From the NCBI RefSeq assembly GCF_016902445.1, contig NZ_JACSNX010000006.1:1-64000 (forward strand): a stretch of DNA of 64,000 nucleotides, in the 5' to 3' direction. The position numbers and the translations under genes were made by a program. The notes under the pieces are model-generated. The model saw only the letters and a list, made by a program, of their open reading frames with translations, did no database searches and had not been told where the DNA came from. The DNA comes from Oscillibacter valericigenes. Its GTDB lineage: Bacteria > Bacillota > Clostridia > Oscillospirales > Oscillospiraceae. Position 1 is the stretch's first letter. The number at the start of each line of letters is the position of its first letter. Below are positions 55,822 to 62,855 of the stretch, one piece after another.

Positions 55822-56003
55822 ACCGCCGCCTCCAGATACCGTTCTACGGCCTCGCGGCTCACCAGGAACTTGTTCCCCACCTTTGCAGCAGGGATTACTC
55901 CCGATGAAACCAGTCTCCGCAGTCCACTCTTGGTGAGAGCGCAAGATGGATCGTCGGCCTTAAGCTCCTGATACATTTGATCGATTGTCCGAACCCGCGT
56001 CAT
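55818..56003 (-). CDS. excisionase-like HTH protein
   Basis: 61-residue MerR/HTH_17-type DNA-binding protein (LTKSGLRRLVSSGVIPAAKVGNKFLVSREAVERYL, part quoted). The ATG at 56003 is preceded by GAAAGGAG. It may direct excision or start the replication operon. First gene of the minus-strand operon to 51324. Confidence 0.78.
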   Translation of the reverse strand: MTRVRTIDQMYQELKADDPSCALTKSGLRRLVSSGVIPAAKVGNKFLVSREAVERYLEAAV

Positions 56004-56393
56004 ACGATACACTCCTTTCAAAGATTAGCATAGCACAGAGCGCTTTTTGCAGTATCACCCACACTAAATAAAGAACTGTAAATGTTTTCGGTCTCCTTGC
56101 TACCGATTTGAATTTTTATGAGTTTTTGCAAACATTTGCTCTGTCTCTGCAACCTCATTCTATCATTTATTATGTCATGCGGCAACATTTAACTTTAGGT
56201 GTATATCACATTGAATTGACACCCTAAAAATTAAATGCGAGACGTATTTTTTTGTACACGGCGGCTATATTTTATCACTTTTTACTAATAATTATTTATT
56301 AATTGTGATTAAATATTTATTCTAGGGAAACCTAAAAAATAATTTCTACATTTTCACTGAATTTTGACGGTATCGGGTCCTCTATCAGCTGGC
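56004..56393. other. AT-rich gene-free segment of the element
   Basis: Strikingly AT-rich against the GC-rich neighbours, with no open frame of note. It lies upstream of the replication operon. The position and composition suit a replication origin or promoter region; I see no clear iterons. Confidence 0.5.
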
Positions 56394-56579
56394 TCACCCG
56401 TTCACGCCATACTCCTTGCCGATGCGGCCAGCGGTGCCGTCTTTGATTTCACGTCTGGACTTAAACGAACTGGACATTTTGTCCGCTTCGTTTTTCGCGT
56501 TGGCATTTCCAGGCTGTCCGCCAATAGCCATCTTCTCCGCCTCGTACTGCACCCACCATTTAGCGCACATTTGGCGCAC
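56394..56579 (-). pseudogene. remnant of a replication/partition-type HTH protein
   Basis: 61 codons (KWWVQYEAEKMAIGGQPGNA..., RIGKEYGVNG) recall the middle of phage/plasmid ParB-like HTH proteins, but the frame stops just where the recognition helix should follow. No RBS. It is probably a fragment left by recombination near the att site. Confidence 0.4.
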
Positions 56580-56580
56580 A
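56562..56580. repeat. tandem GCGCAC boxes near the right att site
   Basis: AGCGCACA (56562-56569) and GGCGCACA (56573-56580), 11 bp apart, matching the pair at 48592/48603. Confidence 0.45.
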
Positions 56581-56697
56581 AAGATATAAAAGAATGCCGC
56601 AGTCTATGACAGACTACGGCAAAACCAAACCCGTAAACCATTGATATATAAGGTTTTTTTTGATGATGTAAAAAATTATAAAAAGCAAATTTTCCAA

Positions 56698-56747
56698 CTA
56701 CGGACCAGAAGGCCGGGGGTTCGAATCCCTCAGGGCGTACCAGGAAA
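56698..56747. repeat. attachment site (right)
   Basis: Identical to 48468-48517; the displaced 3' portion of the original tRNA-Arg gene. Confidence 0.93.
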
Positions 56748-56780
56748 CCCGCTGATTTCTTTGAAATCGGCGGGTTTTTT
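56748..56780 (+). terminator. original terminator of tRNA-Arg
   Basis: CCCGCTGATTTC (56748-56759), loop TTT, GAAATCGGCGGG (56763-56774), T6. It may also terminate the minus-strand operon ending at 56872. Confidence 0.85.
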
Positions 56781-56871
56781 GTACTTTTTCGAGGGTTTCA
56801 TTTTCTGCCCTGTGATTTGCCCCACGAACGGCCCCGCTCTCCGCTTGAAAAGGCCGGAAGAATCGGACGAT

Positions 56872-57828
56872 TCAGGCGTTTCCGTCCGCAGCTTCAATTC
56901 CATGGAACGGCCCCTTCTCAGGTCGTGCTTTGAGGGCGGCCTTCTGTGGTCTGTCATGCGCCCGCAAGTCCCGCAGCACTGCGCCGATGTCTCCGTCAAT
57001 GCAGATGGCGCGGCGCCCAAGTGCCTGCGGTGCGAAGGCCTGTCCGGTGTTGACGCAGGCATAGACTGCCTGCCGGTTCTGCAGCGTCAGATGCCAGAAT
57101 GGATATTTGATGATAGAGGGGGTGTTGTACCCCACACCCAGCTCCCAATACAGCGTTTTCCCTTCTGCGTGACGCCGGAGGAACGACTCATACCGCGCTG
57201 CCGCCCGGTCCCAGCCCGCATCCTGCACGAATCTGCCGTCAGAGCGCAGGTTCATGGCCGCAGGTCTGCCGCATCTGGGACACCGGGGGATCTGTTCTGT
57301 GGGGATGCGCAATCCGCGCTGTTCCTCCAGCATCCGGCGGACGCTCTCCCGGTTGTCCCAGGTCTCACAGCAGCAGGGTTCCGCGCACTGGAACAGGCCG
57401 TAGTCCCCCTGGGTGTAAAAAAGGCGCTCTTTTTCGAACCCGGCCTTCTGGAAGCAGTGGTCCACATTGGTGGTGAGGACAAAATACTCCTTGTCCTGCA
57501 CCAGCTCCAGCAAGTCCCGGTAGACCGGCTCCGGCGGGTCCAGGTAACGGTTCACCCAGATATATCGGCTCCAGTAGGCCCATCGCTCCTCCGGTGTGCG
57601 GTAGGGATAAAAGCCGCCGGTGTACATGTCGTGAAAGCCGTAGGCGGCTTCAAAGTCCCCGAAATATCGGGAAAAACGGGCCCCCGCATAGGTGAATCCG
57701 GCAGAGGCGGACAGACCGGCCCCGGCGCCGATCACAACGGCATCTGCCTCCCGGAGCGCCTGGGACAGCCGTGCCTCCGCCCGGAGCTGCGGCTGGTGCG
57801 CCGGATTTTTCAGATCTTGCAGCAGCAT
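56872..57828 (-). CDS. class-M-like sirtuin (SirTM-type ADP-ribosyltransferase)
   Basis: 318 residues. NAD-binding GAGAGLSASAGF (34-45), TTNVDH (119-124) and two zinc cysteine pairs (QCAEPC; CPRC). Where deacylase sirtuins have the catalytic His-Gly, this protein has Gln140 in FYTQGDYG, as in the SirTM class that ADP-ribosylates proteins. Known SirTMs sit with a macrodomain, LplA2 and a GcvH-like protein; none of these is nearby. The ATG at 57828 follows AAAGGAGGTGAG and lies 17 bp after the nitroreductase stop, so it ends the peptide operon. Confidence 0.8.
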   Translation of the reverse strand: MLLQDLKNPAHQPQLRAEARLSQALREADAVVIGAGAGLSASAGFTYAGARFSRYFGDFEAAYGFHDMYTGGFYPYRTPEERWAYWSRYIWVNRYLDPPEPVYRDLLELVQDKEYFVLTTNVDHCFQKAGFEKERLFYTQGDYGLFQCAEPCCCETWDNRESVRRMLEEQRGLRIPTEQIPRCPRCGRPAAMNLRSDGRFVQDAGWDRAAARYESFLRRHAEGKTLYWELGVGYNTPSIIKYPFWHLTLQNRQAVYACVNTGQAFAPQALGRRAICIDGDIGAVLRDLRAHDRPQKAALKARPEKGPFHGIEAADGNA

Positions 57829-57845
57829 GCACCGCTCACCTCCTT

Positions 57846-58457
57846 TCAAACTCGCAGGATCCGCCCCTCTTTCCGGGGCTTGGGGGTGGGATGGGCATCG
57901 TCTGCTTTGGGATAGCCCAGGAGCAGCTGCATCACTGCATAGTAGTCCGCGGGGATCCCCCACCTCCCCAGCGTCTCCTGCCCGAAGGGATCGTCGAAGG
58001 CAGGCCACCCCTGGCCAATATAGCAGGAGCCCACGCCGAGAGCGTCTGCCGCCAGCATCATGTTCTCGGCGGCAACAGCGCAGTCCTCGGCCGCGAAGAG
58101 GAAGTTCTTCGGCCCGAACAGCGTGATCACTGTGGGTGCCCCGTAAAAGGCGTCTGTGATCCCGGGATCATCGGCGATGCTGGGCTGCTCCCTGGAGACA
58201 TAGCTGGATGCTGTGGCCATCCGGGGATGGGAGTTGGCCCGCTTGATCCGTCCCAGCCGCACATTGACCGCCCGGTCCTGACTGACAACAAAGATCGGAC
58301 CCTGCCGGCCGCCGGCACTGGGAGCGTACAGCCCTGCCTGCAGGATCTGCTGCAGGATCTGCTGCAGCTCCTCCTCCCGCACCTGTTCCGGTGCGAACCG
58401 GCGGATGGACCGACGGTGCAGGATCGTCTCCATAACTGCATGTTTCCGGTTTTCCAT
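57846..58457 (-). CDS. nitroreductase family protein
   Basis: 203-residue FMN-dependent oxidoreductase: RRSIRRFAPEQV (15-26), YAPSAGGRQGP, and GVGSCYIGQGWPAFDDPF with GYPKADDAHPTPKPRK near the end. Substrate unknown. Two bases separate it from the upstream gene. Confidence 0.87.
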   Translation of the reverse strand: MENRKHAVMETILHRRSIRRFAPEQVREEELQQILQQILQAGLYAPSAGGRQGPIFVVSQDRAVNVRLGRIKRANSHPRMATASSYVSREQPSIADDPGITDAFYGAPTVITLFGPKNFLFAAEDCAVAAENMMLAADALGVGSCYIGQGWPAFDDPFGQETLGRWGIPADYYAVMQLLLGYPKADDAHPTPKPRKEGRILRV

Positions 58458-58459
58458 CT

Positions 58460-59059
58460 TTATTGCACCTCCTGTGTGTCATATGGATTTGGCAGCGTAT
58501 ATCGCATTTGCGGCAGCCCCCTGGAAAAAGAGCGGAATTCCGCCCGAACCTCCGTCAGGTAATAGGCTACCACCATGTCGCGGGCCTCTCCGAACTGCTC
58601 CGTTAGGATGGGACTCTCCGCAAAGCAGCGGCTGACGATGTCCTCGTCCTTTGTGAAGTTCACCCGCCCGCCCAGGCGGAGATAGGTCCTGGTCTCCGGG
58701 TCGCAGACGCAGATCTGGATATAGGGGTGGGCCTTCATTTCTTCATAGGATGTATAGAATTCCACGGTGTCGAAGTACAGCACGCCGTCCGTTTCAAACT
58801 TGAACTCGATGGGACGGATCTGCGGGTCCCCGTCCTGTCCCAGGGTGGCCGCGTACTGCAGCGGAAAGCGGTCCAGCGTCCTGACCACCACATCCAGGCC
58901 GTCCTCATAGTCCAGAGACTGAAAAAACTCCAGATTTGTCACATCCCGATGCTCCTGTTCCGTGATATACGACCAGACTGACACAAACACCAGAAGGATG
59001 CCCATCACCACCAGCAGGACTTTCTGCACGGTGAAACAGCGTGTCTGCTCCCGGTTCAT
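58460..59059 (-). CDS. membrane-anchored pyridoxamine-phosphate-oxidase-like protein
   Basis: 199 residues: an N-terminal membrane helix (about 11-31) followed by a PNPOx-like FMN-binding split barrel (QYAATLGQDGDPQIRPIEFKFE, LYFDTVEFYTSYEEMKAHPYIQICV, both parts quoted). The TM anchor is unusual for this normally soluble fold. The ATG overlaps the maturase stop, so it is likely part of the same pathway. Confidence 0.8.
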   Translation of the reverse strand: MNREQTRCFTVQKVLLVVMGILLVFVSVWSYITEQEHRDVTNLEFFQSLDYEDGLDVVVRTLDRFPLQYAATLGQDGDPQIRPIEFKFETDGVLYFDTVEFYTSYEEMKAHPYIQICVCDPETRTYLRLGGRVNFTKDEDIVSRCFAESPILTEQFGEARDMVVAYYLTEVRAEFRSFSRGLPQMRYTLPNPYDTQEVQ

Positions 59060-60087
59060 CCGATCTCCTTCCAGCACTGGGGGTCGGCGGCATAGAAGCT
59101 GCCGTCCCGCCCGCTGGCCACCGCCGGGCAGCCCCGGCACCAGGGCTGCAGCTCGCACTTGGCGCACTTCTCAAACCTGGCGTAGTCCCGGTACTGCTCC
59201 ATCTGACACACCCACAGGTCTGCCAGCCGGTCGCTGAACACATTGCCGACCTTGCTGTTCTGCACCCGGCGGCAGGCGTACACGTCGCCGGTGGGCAGGA
59301 TGGTCAAATGGCAGTTGCCGCAGTTGCAGCCGCCGTAGATCATCCCCTCCTGCGCGTTCTCCGGGATACGGAACTCGCCCGTCTCATACTCGTACAGGGT
59401 CCACAGGTGATCCTTCTTGTTGAACCAGGTCTCACAGCCGGCGGCCTCATACGCCTTGAACTTTCTGTCACAGTCGGCCAGCAGCTGGCGGTAGCGCAGG
59501 GGCTCGATACCCACGTCCTTCTCCTCGCTGGTGGGGCAGTAGCGGGAGAAGGCGAACACATCCGCTTTGTGGGCCACCACGGTGTCGATCAGTTCCGGGA
59601 TCTCGTCGATGTTAGTGCCGGAGACCGTGGTCATGACCACCGCCCGGATGCCCGCCCGCTTGAGACAGGCGATCTTCTCCAGAGTGCAGTCGAAGCTGCC
59701 GGGCTTGCGGAACCAGTCGTGGGTCTGGCGCAGGCCGTCCAGGGACAGCTGGTACTTCTCACAGCCGTACTCCTTCAGCCGCCGGCACACCTCGTCATTC
59801 AGGTGGAACGGATTGCCCAGGATGGTGAAGGGGATGTGGTGCTCCTTCATCAGTCCCAGCAGGTCCCAGAAGCTGGGGTGCAGGATGGGGTCGCCGCCGG
59901 TGATGTAGAAGTAGGGCAGGCGGTGGTAGACCTCACAGAAGTCCAGGCAGTTGTAGAAGGTGTCCTGCATCTGGGGCCAGGTCATGGCGTCCAGCTGCTT
60001 GCAGGCGTCCTCGGCAAAAATGTAGCAGTGCTTGCACCGCTGATTGCATTCATCGGTGATGTGCCACTGAAAGGCAAAGTATTCCAT
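59056..60087 (-). CDS. radical SAM/SPASM peptide maturase, ACGX system
   Basis: 343 residues. Radical SAM cluster C14-x3-C18-x2-C21, GGDPILHP, and a C-terminal SPASM domain with extra Fe-S cysteines (GGCNCGNCHL, ACRR, KCAKCELQPWCRGCP). It follows a gene for a short Cys-rich peptide with ACGx repeats, the arrangement of the ACGX-type RiPP systems. The repeat C-x3-D is that of Cys-Asp thioether (ranthipeptide, freyrasin-like) substrates, so a thioether-forming reaction is inferred. The ATG at 60087 is preceded by GGAGGAAAC. Confidence 0.88.
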   Translation of the reverse strand: MEYFAFQWHITDECNQRCKHCYIFAEDACKQLDAMTWPQMQDTFYNCLDFCEVYHRLPYFYITGGDPILHPSFWDLLGLMKEHHIPFTILGNPFHLNDEVCRRLKEYGCEKYQLSLDGLRQTHDWFRKPGSFDCTLEKIACLKRAGIRAVVMTTVSGTNIDEIPELIDTVVAHKADVFAFSRYCPTSEEKDVGIEPLRYRQLLADCDRKFKAYEAAGCETWFNKKDHLWTLYEYETGEFRIPENAQEGMIYGGCNCGNCHLTILPTGDVYACRRVQNSKVGNVFSDRLADLWVCQMEQYRDYARFEKCAKCELQPWCRGCPAVASGRDGSFYAADPQCWKEIG

Positions 60088-60205
60088 CTCAAGTTTCCTC
60101 CTGATCGTTTGTTCTTTGAGAAGGGGGCGCATTTCCCAAAACACGGAGCAGACTCCGTCCCTTGGGAAGTGCGCCCCCGCAGGCTGCCCCGCGGGGGGCG
60201 GGCGC

Positions 60206-60359
60206 TTACTGCTTGTCGCCGGCGCCGCAGGCGGTGGGCTTGGGGTCGGCGGCTCCGCAGGCCGGCGGGCTTGTCCCCGGCGCCGCAGGCGCTCCCACAG
60301 GCGGAAGACGCCTTGTCCTCAGTCTTGCGGCTCCAGCCAAACAGATTCTTCAGTGCCAT
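60206..60359 (-). pseudogene. ACGX-repeat precursor peptide, one-base frameshift
   Basis: ATG preceded by AAGGAGGAAC. Frame 1 reads MALKNLFGWSRKTEDKASSA then CGSACGAGDKPA. After about codon 32 the expected continuation, ACGAADPKPTACGAGDKQ-stop, is in another frame. Removing one C of the pair near 60262-60263 gives a 50-residue peptide with three C-x3-D units (C25-D29, C34-D38, C44-D48) and one further Cys. As sequenced, the frame runs on into the maturase region as an Arg-rich tail. Real mutation, frameshifting or sequencing error cannot be told apart here. Confidence 0.72.
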
Positions 60360-60417
60360 GATCAGTTCCTCCTTGGATCTTGTTTTGCGGTCAGGCATCT
60401 GCCTGATCCTTGCCCAC

Positions 60418-60446
60418 AGTATATCGGTCGGAAAAGCTCGCCACAA
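60418..60446 (-). promoter_or_regulatory. promoter of the ACGX peptide operon
   Basis: On the minus strand TTGTGG (60441-60446), 17 bp, TATACT (60418-60423). Confidence 0.65.
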
Positions 60447-60451
60447 GTACG

Positions 60452-60485
60452 CACTTTTTTATGACTCAGTCACTTTTTTGTAACT
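60452..60485. promoter_or_regulatory. candidate HxlR operator (direct repeats)
   Basis: CACTTTTTTATGACT (60452-60466) and CACTTTTTTGTAACT (60471-60485), 19 bp apart, with TGACTCAGTCA at the junction. They sit between the two divergent -35 boxes. Confidence 0.6.
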
Positions 60486-60487
60486 TC

Positions 60488-60516
60488 TTGACCGGCCGGG
60501 GCCCGGATACTATAAT
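60488..60516 (+). promoter_or_regulatory. promoter of the HxlR gene
   Basis: TTGACC (60488-60493), 17 bp, TATAAT (60511-60516). Confidence 0.85.
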
Positions 60517-60557
60517 AGATTGAAAATCGGCGGATCCATCTGAAAAGGAGGTCACCC

Positions 60558-60902
60558 ATGCTGACAAAAGAGGAAATGCCCGCCTGTCCGGTGGCGACCA
60601 CAGTAGCACTGGTCGGCAGCAAGTGGAAGCTGCTGATCCTCCGCAATCTGCTGGCCCGGCCCTGGCGGTTCAATGAGATGAAGAAAAGTCTGGATGGGAT
60701 CAGTCAGAAGGTCCTCTCCGACAGACTGCGGTCCCTGGAGGAGGACGGGATCGTCACCCGGACGGTCTACCCGGAGGTCCCGCCCCGGGTGGAGTACTCC
60801 CTGAGCGAGCTGGGTGAGTCCATGCGTCCGATCATTTCCGCCATGGAACAGTGGGGGCGCGACTATCAGGAGCTGGTGCAGGGCAAAGTCCCTTCCCGTT
60901 GA
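60558..60902 (+). CDS. HxlR family transcriptional regulator
   Basis: 114-residue winged helix of the HxlR/DUF24 family: CPVATTVALVGSKWKLLILRNL, RFNEMKKSLDGISQKVLSDRL and VPPRVEYSLSELG. A conserved N-terminal cysteine (C10) could sense electrophiles or redox change. Divergent from the ACGX operon, sharing its control region, so likely its regulator. SD AAAAGGAGG. Confidence 0.93.
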   Translation: MLTKEEMPACPVATTVALVGSKWKLLILRNLLARPWRFNEMKKSLDGISQKVLSDRLRSLEEDGIVTRTVYPEVPPRVEYSLSELGESMRPIISAMEQWGRDYQELVQGKVPSR

Positions 60903-61028
60903 CCGCTCCGCAGGTCTTCCGGCAGTGCTCGACAGCGGCGTGGCCGTATGCTACAATGTCTGCAGAAGCGCCCAAGCCGCAAATGCCCTGTGCGGGGCGG
61001 AGACTTGGAAAGGAGGTCATTGGGCTTG

Positions 61029-61808
61029 ATGGAAATCAAAAGGATCGATCCGGAAAAACGGCTGTCGTTTCAGGAGCTCATGCAGCTGTATCTATACAGC
61101 GCCATCCGTTCAGGCACCGGGAAGCTGCCGGAATACCGGTCGTGGCGGCTCACGGAGGGCCTGATCCGCGCCTTCAACCAGGAGGAGCGCAGCGTCCTCC
61201 AGAACAGACTGGACGCGCTGCTGCGGCAGGATCCCGGTCCGGTCGCCGCGCTCCGCCGCACATACGAGGCGCAGCCCTGGGAGGTCGAGAAGCCCGTGAT
61301 CTGGGACGACCGCAGCAAGAGCAACTACTACATCTCCAATCTGGAGGACTCTCATCGCTTCGAGGTATATGCCGAATGGGTTTTCCGGCAGTACGGCATC
61401 GATATCGGGCTGTTCTACGGCAGGCAGCAGCAATATGAGGTCGGCGAGACGAGGGCCGGCATCGAGATCAAACACGACAAGAAGTCCCAGGAAACCGGGA
61501 ATTACTACTTTGAGTACATGGAGCGCCTCACCGCCCAGGGGAGCTGGGTGGAGAGCGGCCTTTTGAAAAAGGACAACACCCGCTACTACTTCTACGGGGT
61601 GATCGGCGACTATCTGATCCTCCCCAAGGACCGCCTGATGGACTACTACCGGCGCATCGTTCTGGAAAACGATCCACCTGCCGGCTGCCGCAAGGCGGAG
61701 GCCCTGAGAGGGACGTCGAAGGGATTCCTCCTGCCCAGGGCGGAGGCCGTCAAGATCAGTCTGCCCATCGCTCAGGTCGCCCAGGCCCTGCGCAGTCAGA
61801 CGTCCTGA
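61029..61808 (+). CDS. probable PD-(D/E)XK-fold protein
   Basis: 259 residues. The central part FEVYAEWVFRQYGIDIGLFYG...GIEIKHDK...NYYFEY looks like a PD-(D/E)XK nuclease core with IEIK as the E-x-K motif. The rest is helical. The ATG at 61029 follows AAAGGAGG at a rather long 12 bp; TTG at 61026 is an alternative. No partner methylase is nearby, and the substrate is unknown. Confidence 0.6.
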   Translation: MEIKRIDPEKRLSFQELMQLYLYSAIRSGTGKLPEYRSWRLTEGLIRAFNQEERSVLQNRLDALLRQDPGPVAALRRTYEAQPWEVEKPVIWDDRSKSNYYISNLEDSHRFEVYAEWVFRQYGIDIGLFYGRQQQYEVGETRAGIEIKHDKKSQETGNYYFEYMERLTAQGSWVESGLLKKDNTRYYFYGVIGDYLILPKDRLMDYYRRIVLENDPPAGCRKAEALRGTSKGFLLPRAEAVKISLPIAQVAQALRSQTS

Positions 61809-61846
61809 GGTCTCTGCACACCGCCCGGAGCCGTCCGGCAAAAAAT

Positions 61847-61886
61847 ACGCCCCCGGCTGCCTGGATATCCAGGCAGCCGGGGGCGT
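61847..61886. terminator. 40-bp perfect palindrome
   Basis: Symmetric about 61866/61867: ACGCCCCCGGCTGCCTGG (61847-61864) mirrors CCAGGCAGCCGGGGGCGT (61869-61886) around ATAT. It has an A-run on the left and a weak T-run on the right. Probably a terminator of the preceding gene. Confidence 0.65.
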
Positions 61887-61990
61887 TCTGCTGTATAGAT
61901 GGGCCAGGCCACAGACGCGGACAGAGGCAAACGGCGATGCATCGTCCATCCCCTCCCTGTCGCCCTTCCGTGTGCGGCATCTGCCGTCTC

Positions 61991-62032
61991 CGTGATCTCA
62001 TCACAGTCCGGCGCATCGATCTGCGGTATAAT
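61991..62032 (+). promoter_or_regulatory. Crp/Fnr-type site and promoter of the ferredoxin operon
   Basis: GTGAT-CTC-ATCAC (61992-62004) is a Crp/Fnr half-site pair; TATAAT (62027-62032) follows with no recognisable -35. Site centre to expected start point is about -41, the class II activator position. Confidence 0.65.
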
Positions 62033-62062
62033 GGACCCACTTGATTTTGGGGGAGGCATTGT

Positions 62063-62272
62063 ATGAATTCCGTGAAAAAGCGGCGCAGAGCCGTGGTGGA
62101 TCCATCGGCCTGCGTGGCCTGCGGCTGCTGTGTGAAGGTCTGTCCGCTGCAGGCCATCGAGGTCGTCCGGGGCATCACGGCCCAGGTCCGGCAGGAGAAA
62201 TGCGTGGGCTGCGGGAAGTGCGCCAGAGAGTGCCCGGCCAGCGTCATCGTGATCCGGGAGGTGGAGGCATGA
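62063..62272 (+). CDS. 4Fe-4S ferredoxin-type protein
   Basis: 69 residues with two 4Fe-4S motifs (CVACGCCVKVCP and CVGCGKCARECP). Basic N-terminus (KKRRR). Its stop overlaps the next ATG. Likely electron donor to, or subunit of, the membrane protein encoded next. Confidence 0.88.
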   Translation: MNSVKKRRRAVVDPSACVACGCCVKVCPLQAIEVVRGITAQVRQEKCVGCGKCARECPASVIVIREVEA

Positions 62273-62844
62273 GGAAGCACTGGTATGATAATCTGTGGAT
62301 CGTCTCGCTCCTGTACCTTCTGCTGGGGTTCTTCAACATCCTGTTTGCCTGGCTGGGCCTGCTGTGCTTTTTCATCCCGCTCTTCATCGCCGTGGCCGGC
62401 GGGACGAAGGGCTACTGCAACCGCTACTGCGGACGGGGCCAGCTGTTCAGCCTGCTGGGCGGGCGTTTCGGGCTGTCCCGCAGGCGGGATATCCCCGGCT
62501 GGATGAAGAGCAAGGCCTTCCGATACGGCTTTCTCGTCTTTTTCTTCGCCATGTTCTTCCTGATGCTGTGGAACACCTATCTGGTGTTCGCCGGGGCGCA
62601 GGATCTGGGGCAGGCGGTCACCCTGCTGTGGACGTTCCGGCTGCCCTGGAACTGGGCCTATCACGGCACCCTGTTCCACCCCGGCGTGGCGCAGTTCGCC
62701 TTCGGCTTCTACAGCGTCATGCTGACCTCCACCGTCCTCGGTCTGATCACGATGGTGCTGTTCAAACCCCGCAGCTGGTGCGTCTACTGCCCCATGGGCA
62801 CCATGACACAGCTGATCTGCCGGGCAAAAAACGGCCGTGCCTGA
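62269..62844 (+). CDS. NapH/NosR-type 4Fe-4S membrane protein
   Basis: 191 residues, about four membrane helices (16-45, 86-108, 120-140, 150-168), and cysteines in YCNRYCGRGQ and CVYCPMGTMTQ that resemble the cluster-binding CxxCP motifs of NapH/NosR/CcoG proteins, but shorter. Probably moves electrons across the membrane with the ferredoxin. Partner enzyme not in the window. Confidence 0.75.
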   Translation: MRKHWYDNLWIVSLLYLLLGFFNILFAWLGLLCFFIPLFIAVAGGTKGYCNRYCGRGQLFSLLGGRFGLSRRRDIPGWMKSKAFRYGFLVFFFAMFFLMLWNTYLVFAGAQDLGQAVTLLWTFRLPWNWAYHGTLFHPGVAQFAFGFYSVMLTSTVLGLITMVLFKPRSWCVYCPMGTMTQLICRAKNGRA

Positions 62845-62855
62845 CGGCGCCGCCC

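Larger units (their letters stand above)
48468..56747. mobile_element. 8.2-kb integrative element in tRNA-Arg (satellite-like)
   Basis: Bounded by a perfect 50-bp direct repeat, the left copy being part of the intact tRNA-Arg. Contents in order: tyrosine integrase, Arc-type regulator, divergent control region, three small plus-strand genes, then on the minus strand excisionase-like protein, wHTH protein, prim-pol/SF3 helicase, a 39-residue peptide, PD-(D/E)XK nuclease, a small protein, sigma factor and KGG-like protein. No relaxase, coupling protein, capsid, portal or terminase is present, so it must rely on a helper or be a small replicating integrative element. Confidence 0.88.
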
